Part shown: positions 45,401 through 52,711 of the stretch, one piece after another | How the letters are laid out: the number at the start of each line of letters is the position of its first letter | How positions within the stretch are numbered: position 1 is the first letter of the stretch | DNA from: CAWBOY01 sp963790585 | GTDB taxonomy: Bacteria > Planctomycetota > Planctomycetia > Gemmatales > Gemmataceae | NCBI GenBank assembly: GCA_963790585.1 | Contig: CAWBOY010000004.1 | Span: 806,001-870,000, forward strand | Direction of reading: 5' to 3' | DNA: 64,000 nucleotides | Notes under the pieces: generated by a model | Databases searched by the model: none | Told to the model about the DNA's origin: nothing | The model's input: the letters and a program-made list of their open reading frames with translations, nothing else | Made by a program: the position numbers and the translations under genes

Positions 45401-45901
45401 ATGCGGCAGGTGACGAACGGCACGCCGGTCATCCTCGGCGGGGCGCTTGTCGTTCCGTCTAGCCTCTTGCGAAAGGCTCGCGGTGAAGGTCCGGCGCCCT
45501 CGGCGGCGGATGCAGCGGCCCGGAAAAAAATCGAGATGCTGGCGATGGCCGCCGTCATCAAGGCGGAGGAAGCGAAGGGCCATCGCGTGGTCGATGTTTC
45601 GGCCCAGAAGTGCGGCTGGGACATTTCGAGCTACCCGCCGAGCAGCACCGACCCGAAGCACATCGAGGTGAAGGGGCGTGTGAAGGGGGCGGACACGATC
45701 ACCGTCACTCGCAACGAAATTCTCTACGCCTTCAATCAGGACGACAAGTTCGTGCTTGCCATCGTGTTCATCAATCCAGACGATTCGGTTGAGGGGCCGT
45801 ATTACGTCAGCAAGCCGTTTCAGCGCGAACCTGATTGGGGCGCGGCCAGCGTGAACTATTACATTGATGAACTGCTGCGACGTGGCGCCGCACGAGGATA
45901 A
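42413..45901 (+). CDS. SNF2-like helicase with C-terminal DUF3883 (defence helicase)
   Basis: The 1162-residue protein has SF2 motif I DDPGAGKTIMAGLYIREL near residue 125, II VVFDEAHKL, III LLLMTATPHNG, and V/VI ATDAAGEGVNLQCAHL plus RFGRIHRIGQT. Central coiled-coil segments carry EDEDDLNAEEQEKLEEK. C-terminal DUF3883 (about 1045-1150) has GWDISSYPPSSTDPKHIEVK and TVTRNEILYAF. Helicases of this layout accompany DUF1156 methylases and DUF499 ATPases in Hma-type and DISARM-related defence loci. It starts the operon; the next gene begins 5 bases after its stop. Confidence 0.92.
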   Translation: MKLTELQPGLALVGLERDLVCSVVAVNIIADGAVQLFYKLPDGGLKERLLGTADEATIAPATTTRPWAFDGDPAAFQLACEAKRIDLAFLFDPMMAVHTSNVDPLPHQITAVYESMLPRQPLRYVLADDPGAGKTIMAGLYIRELVMRADARRILIVAPGSLVEQWRDELFEKFGLEFRIFSSALEEATPSGNPFDDHQQLIVRLDQMSRNLDLQAKLCGAGWDLVVFDEAHKLAAHYYGREVKETGRFKFAKELGKDTRHLLLMTATPHNGKEEDFQLFLSLLDSDRFYGKFRDGVHKVDVSDLMRRMVKEELVKFDGTPLFPERKAYTVNYKLSDAEAALYEAVTEYVRDEMGKADLLAGARKGSVGFALTTLQRRLASSPEAIYQSLKRRKERLSERLRAEKIGDRGRQHLAETVDEIPEDEDDLNAEEQEKLEEKLVDQATAAKTIAELETEIVILADLEKRAKTVVLSGQDRKWEELSRLLQNTREMHDESGRQRKIILFSEHRDTLNYLHDKIAGVLGTPDAIVSIHGGTNRDERRKAQALFRSDPDVRVLIATDAAGEGVNLQCAHLMVNYDLPWNPNRLEQRFGRIHRIGQTEVCHLWNLVAKETREGDVYHRLLEKLQIESEALKGRVFDILGDVFEETSLRDLLIQAIRYGDKPEVRARLNKRIDHAFDHEHLNTVLNRNALAQETMSADRLFKVKEEMERAEARRLQPFFVRSFFLKAFDQVGGTIHRRELERYEITHVPSTVRERDRRLTGRNRREQEPILKRYDRIAFTRDAIQPNDKPGRTRAAFMHPGHPLMLSLTDMILEQDANLLRQGAVFVDPADETEQPWLVFILTHEVKSGDGSTLSKRMQFIRVNPDGSASFAGWAPHLDLEPLVVTDRPHLKELLSAAWIHSDQEQKAVALAAGNLVPEHFKEVSQRRIAHVDKTLAAVHERLTQEIAFWTDREIKLKDDATLGKDVRLNLDNVKKTLEDLQSRLEGRKKELQAMRQVTNGTPVILGGALVVPSSLLRKARGEGPAPSAADAAARKKIEMLAMAAVIKAEEAKGHRVVDVSAQKCGWDISSYPPSSTDPKHIEVKGRVKGADTITVTRNEILYAFNQDDKFVLAIVFINPDDSVEGPYYVSKPFQREPDWGAASVNYYIDELLRRGAARG

Positions 45902-45906
45902 ACCCG

Positions 45907-47286
45907 ATGACCTTTCGCCTTGATCTATTGCATCTGCGCAATTTCCGCGGCTTCGGGGAGTGTCTTGTTGCGTTCCATCCAGAACTAACTGTTCTGGTTG
46001 GCGACAACGGGCTTGGCAAGACCACTTTGCTTGAAGCTGCAGTTCTCGCGTTGGGAGAGTTTGTGGATGCCCTGACCGGCCACCGGCAGTCAGACCGGAT
46101 TTGCCGCTCGGATGTGCGAGTGGTTATGAACTCAAAGCGTAAGCGAGTGCGACGGTTGCCAACCAGTATAGTCGCAACGGCAAATGCTGCTGGTCAAATG
46201 GTCGAGTGGTCAGTTGTGCGCAAGCTCCGCAAGTATATCGTCACGGTAGAGTCACATAGCTTGTCGGAGCTTCAGGCCGTCGCTTCGGACCTGCGCAGAC
46301 GGTTGGACAACTCGGCAGATGCGGATCGGGAGTTCGTTCTTCCCGTTGTGGCCTATTACAAGTCAGCGAGATTCTCCGAGAACGACTACTTCGGCGACCG
46401 CAAAAAGCGACGGCGGCTCGTCCACCTCGAAAACAGACTGAGCGGCTATCGGATTTGTTTCGACCCCTTGTCCGACCCGATCCATTTCAACAAATGGTAT
46501 CGACAAATGTGGGAAAGCGTCCGGGACGCTTCGGCTTTCGGGGCGAGACATCTCCACTCGCCGCTGCAGCTCCTTACAGCCGTTCGCGGAGCCGTCAGGT
46601 CTGTTATTGCGTCAGTGCGGGAAGGAGCAGTGATCGATTGGGACACAGCTGCTCAGTCCGTTATCGTAGACAGCCCTGGGAGAGCCCCGATGCCTCTCAC
46701 TATGCTGAGCACCGGTATCCGCAATACGATTGCACTTGTAGCTGACTTGGCCCATCGCTGCGCTCGCCTGAACCCGGCGCTTGGTGGCGACGCTGCTTTG
46801 CAAACACCGGGAGTCGTGCTGATCGACGAGGTTGATTTGCACCTCCATCCGGCCTGGCAACAGGAGGTCGTCGGCCAGTTGCGGGCCGCCTTCCCGAATG
46901 TTCAATTCATCCTCACTACACATAGCCCGCAGGTGTTGTCCACAGTCCACGTCGAGTCCATTCGAACGATCAAGATCCAGGACGGCGTTGGCAGAGTGGT
47001 GCCGCCCGCATTCCAGACTCGCGGAGTTGAAAGCGCGGAGGTATTGGCCGTCGTGATGGAGGTCGATCCCATCCCGCCGGTTCAAGAGGCCAAATGGCTT
47101 AGGGAGTACCGCGCCTTGCTGCATGAGGGCCTGAACGAAACTCAGGAAGCGGCTACACTATGGGCCGATCTCATTCGGCACTTCTCCGACGACCATCCGG
47201 CAATCGTCGATCTCAAAACTCTTCGTCGGTTGCAAGACTTCAAGCGGGCAAACAACCTTATGGAGCAGCAGAGGGAATCATCATGA
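45907..47286 (+). CDS. AAA (ABC/SMC-type) ATPase, Septu PtuA-like
   Basis: The 459-residue protein has an N-terminal LLHLRNFRGFGECLVAF and Walker A VLVGDNGLGKTTLLEAAVLA. The ABC-signature-like segment is LSTGIRNTIALVADLA, Walker B is GVVLIDEVDLHLHPAWQ, and the H-loop region is FILTTHSPQVLSTV. The C-terminal helical tail lacks a Toprim domain, so it is not OLD-like. The overlapping downstream HNH gene makes PtuA of Septu, or the retron Ec78 ATPase, the nearest described type. No retron reverse transcriptase is nearby. Confidence 0.88.
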   Translation: MTFRLDLLHLRNFRGFGECLVAFHPELTVLVGDNGLGKTTLLEAAVLALGEFVDALTGHRQSDRICRSDVRVVMNSKRKRVRRLPTSIVATANAAGQMVEWSVVRKLRKYIVTVESHSLSELQAVASDLRRRLDNSADADREFVLPVVAYYKSARFSENDYFGDRKKRRRLVHLENRLSGYRICFDPLSDPIHFNKWYRQMWESVRDASAFGARHLHSPLQLLTAVRGAVRSVIASVREGAVIDWDTAAQSVIVDSPGRAPMPLTMLSTGIRNTIALVADLAHRCARLNPALGGDAALQTPGVVLIDEVDLHLHPAWQQEVVGQLRAAFPNVQFILTTHSPQVLSTVHVESIRTIKIQDGVGRVVPPAFQTRGVESAEVLAVVMEVDPIPPVQEAKWLREYRALLHEGLNETQEAATLWADLIRHFSDDHPAIVDLKTLRRLQDFKRANNLMEQQRESS

Positions 47287-47945
47287 CGCCTATAGATCGG
47301 AATCGAGTGCCGGTGCCTTCAAGCTTAGTAGCTCCGGAGCCGGGCCAGAGGTACGCCAGGCTCACAACAGCCCAGAGGGCCGAGATCCGGGCCGCTTTGG
47401 TTGAAATGCAGAGGCATCGATGTGCCTATTGCGAACGACGGACCGCAGACGGCCGAGACGACGGTCACATCGAACACTTCCGAAAGCAGGCCGATAACCC
47501 GGCGTTGGAAGTCCACTGGCCGAATTTATTCTGGTCATGCATAGATGAGGGAAGTTGCGGCAAACACAAGGACAAATGCGGCCGTCCGGGTGGAGGCACC
47601 CCGCAGGCTCGCTTTGATCCGGCCGACCTAATCGACCCTTGCTTGGACGATCCTGATAAGTTCCTGCTATTTTTGGACGATGGCACAGTTCGACCTCGTT
47701 TCGGATTGTCCTCGGCCGACGAGCGACGGGCAAGTGAGACTATCCGCGTGTTCCGGCTCGCCGCCTCGCCATCTCTCCGGAAGCTGCGGGAGGACGCGGT
47801 CCGACCGTTCAAAACGCACATCAACCACATGCTTAGCTACGGGCTGCCGGCCCTAATCAAGTACATCGACTTGATCCGCGACGATATCGAAACAGCACCA
47901 TTCAGTGCTGCCATTCGTCAGTACATTCGGAGGTTGCACACTTGA
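47283..47945 (+). CDS. HNH nuclease, TIGR02646 / PtuB-like
   Basis: ATG 47283 overlaps the ATPase stop by ATGA. The 220-residue protein has CAYCERRTADGRDDGHIEHF (the HNH first His and zinc Cys pair), HWPNLFWSCIDEGSCGKHKD (the Asn and second Cys/His set) and FDPADLIDPCLDDPDKF. This matches the TIGR02646 'retron/Septu HNH' family. It probably forms a complex with the preceding ATPase and cleaves nucleic acid on phage infection. Confidence 0.9.
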   Translation: MTPIDRNRVPVPSSLVAPEPGQRYARLTTAQRAEIRAALVEMQRHRCAYCERRTADGRDDGHIEHFRKQADNPALEVHWPNLFWSCIDEGSCGKHKDKCGRPGGGTPQARFDPADLIDPCLDDPDKFLLFLDDGTVRPRFGLSSADERRASETIRVFRLAASPSLRKLREDAVRPFKTHINHMLSYGLPALIKYIDLIRDDIETAPFSAAIRQYIRRLHT

Positions 47946-48373
47946 TGCCAACCGCTGTGATCTCGCCCAAAAAGCTGATCGAAGTCGCTTTGCCGCTCGA
48001 CGCCATCAACGTGGCCGCGGCGCGGGAGAAGTCGATCCGGCACGGACACCCGTCCACGCTGCACCTCTGGTGGGCGCGTCGGCCGCTGGCGGCCGCGCGG
48101 GCGGTAATCTTCGCTCAATTAGTTAACGATCCAGAGGACCTTTGGCGATGCCAAAATCCCGGCCAAGAACCGAACCAGCAAGTGCGTGGCCACTGGACGA
48201 AGGCACGGGCCAAGCTCTTCAAGATCATCGAAGACCTCGTGCTTCCAAGGAACATTGTATAGCGAGGGCCAGATTGCTTAACCTGCCTTCTTCGCGGGCG
48301 CGCACCACGGACGCCTCGGCGTTGCAGCACGCGCTACCTTGGTCTTGCTCCGGCTTCTCGCTTCAGCCGACGC

Positions 48374-49782
48374 TCACTCCGACGGCACCGCTGCCGCTCG
48401 TTCCGACTTCCCGTCCACCTCCTTCACCTCGTATCCCAACTCACGCGCTTTTCGTTGCAGCGAGCGTAGCTGACGTTCCCTATGGGCGGCCTCGTACGCT
48501 TCCAGGCTCCGCGCGGTGTACGTCGTGCCGTGCTTCAACAGGCTATACACCAGACGACCCAGCTTATGCGCCGTTGCTGTCACCGCCTGCGCTCGACACG
48601 CACGCGAGGCGATCCGACGGAAAAAACCTCCCAGCGCACTCTGGCTGGCTTGCAGGCTGTTGGCTGCCTGACGCAACGCCTGCGCGGCCCGATTGGGTCC
48701 CGGACGCACCTGCGAGGACTGCACCTTCCCGCCAGATTGCTTCACCTGCGGACACAATCCCAGCCACGAGCAGAATTGCTTGACGCTGGGCCAACGGCTC
48801 ATGTCCGTGCCGATCTCGCTCAACAGCACCAACGCGGTTGCTTCCCCGATCCCTTCGATCGCCGTCAGATCCACACCTGTGGCTCGATACAACCCCGTCC
48901 GCGCGTCGAATCCCGGACCCTTGGGCGGACGTTTGCCCTTGCGGCTTTTTTTGGCTTGCGGCAACGGGGCCGGCGGATCTGCCGCTCCGGGGGCCTCCAG
49001 ATTCTTGAGTTGGGCTTCGAGCTGCTGGTCACAGGCTGCGATCTGCTGCTGATAAAAATCGTACAATTCGACCGCCTGCTTCAGTTCGAACAGGTGTTCC
49101 AGACGCCAGGTACCTTGTAAAGCCCGAGCGATTTGCTCCGCGTTTTGGTGACAGCGTCGGTCACGTAGTTGGGCTAATTGCCCTGCGTCACGCTGGCCAT
49201 CCATGATAGCCCGGATGATGCTCATGCCGGTTTTGCCGGTGATGTCCGAGACGACCTCGGTCAACTTGATGTTCATTTGCTCCAGCGCCTTCTGCATATG
49301 CTGGATGTGATGGCTGGCGTAACGGATGAGGTTGGCACGCTGACGCATGAAACAACGTAGCACGCGGATCCCCTCGTCTGGGCGGAAGGCGTACGGAGCA
49401 GCCCCAGACTGTGCAAGCGACGAATCCACTGGGCATCCTGTTTGTCGGTTTTGGGCCGACCCGGGGCCCTTTGGATCTGACGTGGATCGACGAGCAGCAC
49501 CTCGAAGCCCTTGCTTTCGAGCAGGTCGTACAAGGCAATCCAATAGACGCCCGTCGATTCCATCGCCACGGTGGTGACGCCATGCTGCGTTAACCAGGCG
49601 GCCAGAGCTTCCAGGTCGGGCGTGCAGCTGCCAAAGGAGCGGACTTCAACGACGTTCTGGGCGTTGGGCGGGACAGCCACCATGTGAAAGGTGGCGCTGA
49701 CATCGATGCCCGCGGCGTGCGGGTTCATCAGTTCGAGGTCGTGATTGGGTCGGCGGGTGGTGGGCTTGGTGGCGGTGGACAT
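48374..49782 (-). pseudogene. IS110 transposase (DEDD + Tnp20), frameshifted as read
   Basis: ATG 49782 follows GGAGGATCCC. The N-terminal frame encodes MNPHAAGIDVSATFHMVAVP (first Asp), VTTVAMESTGVYWIALYDLL (Glu) and RPKTDKQDAQWIRRLHSLGL (Asp pair). After a shift near 49400, a second frame (from 49543) gives FRPDEGIRVLRCFMRQRANL, a coiled coil, and Transposase_20 with AIEGIGEATALVLLSEIGTD, FCSWLGLCP and a catalytic-Ser-type region RPGPNRAAQALRQAANSLQ. The length is normal when joined (about 460 aa). Confidence 0.9.
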
Positions 49783-50102
49783 GGGATCCTCCGAAAAGAG
49801 GAGGCCCAGCGTGAGTGTGGCAATAAGATAAGCCATGAGCTGCCTCCGGGAAAAGGAACAGGCAGCGAGCGGGGAAGGCGGCCGAGGTAAAGCAGTCTTC
49901 CAAACGGGATTCGTGTGGCCGTGTGGTGACGGCCGCGCGATCACCAGCGTTAAGGCCGCAAGGCCTTCCCGGTCCAAACTCTGGGACGGGCACAAGGCAC
50001 CAGGGAACGAACGGACTTTGCGACTCGTTGCTTGGAGTCAGGATAGGGACCGCTCGCCTCCTGTTCCCCCCGTTAGGGGTTGCTTAGAGCGACACGGCCG
50101 CT
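49783..50102 (-). ncRNA. Candidate bridge RNA region of the IS110 element
   Basis: IS110-group elements are now known to encode a structured bridge RNA in the long non-coding flank 5' of the transposase. This element has about 320 bases there with no convincing frame. I did not fold it and did not locate guide loops, so the call rests on position and family knowledge only. Confidence 0.4.
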
Positions 50103-52711
50103 CTGGGAGAACACCACCAACGAATCGGTGTTGAAGCCAGCTCGTGAAGCCATCCGCCAATGCTGGCGGGAGTCCTGTGAACTGAACAAGGACCATCCAC
50201 AGGCAAAAGAACTTTTTAACCCGGACAAAATGCCCGGCCTGCACGACCCGTTCGCCGGCGGCGGGACGATTCCGCTCGAAGCGCAGCGACTCGGCCTGGA
50301 AGCCTATGCCAGCGATTTGAACCCGGTCGCAGTGCTAATCAACAAGGCGATGATCGAAATTCCGCCGAAGTTCGCCGGAAGGCCGCCGGTGCATCCCAAC
50401 GCGCAGAACCCACTCGCCGACTGGAGCGGCGCGGCCGGACTCGCTGAGGATGTTCGGCGGTATGGCCAATGGATGCGCGACGAAGCGTTCAAGCTCATCG
50501 GCCACCTTTACCCGCCGATCAAAGTCACGAAAGCGATGGCGAAGGAGCGGCCGGACTTGGAAGAATACATCGGCGAAGAGTTGACGGTCATCGCCTGGCT
50601 ATGGGCGCGGACGGTCCGCAGTCCGAACCCTGCGTTCTCCACCGTTGAAGTGCCAGTGGCCAGCTCGTTCATCCTCAGTAGCAAGGAAGGCAAGGAAGTG
50701 TACGTCCAGCCGGTAATCGGCAAGGCCGGATACACGTTCACAGTAAAGATTGGCAAGGCGCCAATCGAGGCGAAGGCGGGAACCAAGGCGGCGCGTGGAG
50801 CGAATTTTCGGTGTTTGATGTCTCAAACGCCGGTAGAGCCGCAGCACATTAAGGCGGAGGCGATGGCAGGGCGGATGGGCGCAAAGTTGATGGCGATTGT
50901 CGCGGAGGGAGTTCGCGGCCGCGTCTATCTCTCGCCGACTCCGGAGCAAGAAGCGACAGCAATTTCGGCCGACCCAGGTGATTCGACAGAAGCGATTCGG
51001 GTGCCAATTGCTAGCGACCCGCGACCGATGACTTGTTTGCTCTACGGAATGTTACGTTTCGATCAACTTTTCACTATGCGGCAGTTAGTGGCGTTGACTA
51101 CGTTCAGCGATTTGGTCGGTGGGGCGCGGGAGCGTATTCGACGAGACGCCATCACTGCCGGTCTCTCCGATGACGCCTGCGGCCTTGACGCTGGCGGCAC
51201 GGGGGCCAACGGGTACGCCGAAGCAGTGAGCTTATATTTGGGACTAGCGGTTAGCAGATTAGCGGACATCCAAAATTCGTTGTGTAGTTGGGAAACGTCG
51301 AAAACGCAAGTGCGGCATCTGTTCACCAGGCAAGCAATACCAATGATGTGGGATTATGGTGAGAACAACGCATTTGGAGATGCGGCGGGCGCTATACAGT
51401 TAGCCTCGGCAACTTACTCCGTGTATTGGAGCGATGCGACTCTACGAACCATGGTGATGTAAGACAGCAAGACGCACAAGTACAATCGATTACTAGTGGC
51501 AAATTCGTCTCCACTGACCCGCCCTATTATGACAACATCGGCTATGCCGATTTGTCGGACTTCTTTTACGTCTGGCTGCGGCGGTCGCTTCGATCTGTGT
51601 TTCCGAACCTGCTTGCCACGATTTCCGTACCGAAGGCCGAAGAACTCGTTGCCACAATATTTCGCCACGGCACGAGGCAGAAGGCCGAGATTTTCTTTCT
51701 CGACGGCATGACACAGGCGATGCACAACATTGCCGTGCAGGCGCACCCTGCCGCTCCAATCACAATCTACTACGCCTTCAAACAGTCCGAGACAGAAACG
51801 GAAGGTACCAACAGCACAGGTTGGGAAACGTTCCTTGACGCCATTCTGAAATCAGGACTAGCTTTGACAGGCACATGGCCGATGCGATCCGAACTCGCAA
51901 ACCGAATGCGGGGTATAGGCTCCAACGCTCTCGCTTCCTCCATCATCCTTGTCTGCCGACCACGAACGAAGGACACAGGGACGATCTCCCGGCGGCAATT
52001 CGTGCGGATGCTCAATGAAGCCCTTCCGCTTGCTCTCGACGCCATGACCCGAGAAAGCGATGGGCTTCACTCTCCCGTTGCCCCGGTGGACTTGTCACAA
52101 GCCATCATCGGTCCAGGCATGGCCATCTTCAGCCGCTACGATGCCGTGCTGGAAGCCGACGGCACGCCGATGTCTGTGAAGACAGCTCTCCAACTCATCA
52201 ACCGCTTCCTCGCCGAGGACGACTTCGACGGCGATACCCAATTCTGCCTGCACTGGTTCGAGCAACACGGCTGGGAAAGCGGCAAGTTCGGCGAAGCCGA
52301 CACGCTCGCCCGTGCGAAGGGGACGAGCGTTGCCGGTGTGCAGAGTGCCGGGGTCATCGAAGCCGGTGGCGGCAATGTCCGCTTGCTGAAGTGGCGGGAG
52401 TACCCGACCGATTGGGATCCCGCTACCGATGCCCGGCTTCCCGTGTGGGAAGCCCTGCACCAACTCATCCGGGCATTCAACACGGACGGCGACAGCGGAG
52501 CGGCCAAAGTGCTTGCGGGCGTGGCAAGCAAGGCGGAACCGGCTCGGCAGTTGGCATACCGGCTCTACACACTTTGCGAGCGTGCGGGCCGGGCGGAGGA
52601 CGCTCGGGCGTATAACGAAGTTGTGACCGGCTGGAGTGGAATCGAAAGCGCCGCGGTAAAGGTGGCGACCCCTCAGCAAGGCTCGCTGTTCGACAATGTT
52701 GAGGAGACTTC

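Larger units (their letters stand above)
48244..50102 (-). mobile_element. IS110-family insertion sequence
   Basis: The 1859-bp insertion is defined by reading-frame restoration of the methylase. The dinucleotide CT occurs at both junctions (48242-48243 and 50101-50102), typical of IS110 core targets with no terminal inverted repeats. It contains one transposase gene on the minus strand, a roughly 130-base 3' flank and a roughly 320-base 5' flank. Confidence 0.88.

Noticed and set aside
45907..47945. AAA plus HNH pair as a retron
   Set aside because: No reverse transcriptase or msr/msd-like region is found on either side, so only the Septu-like effector pair is supported.
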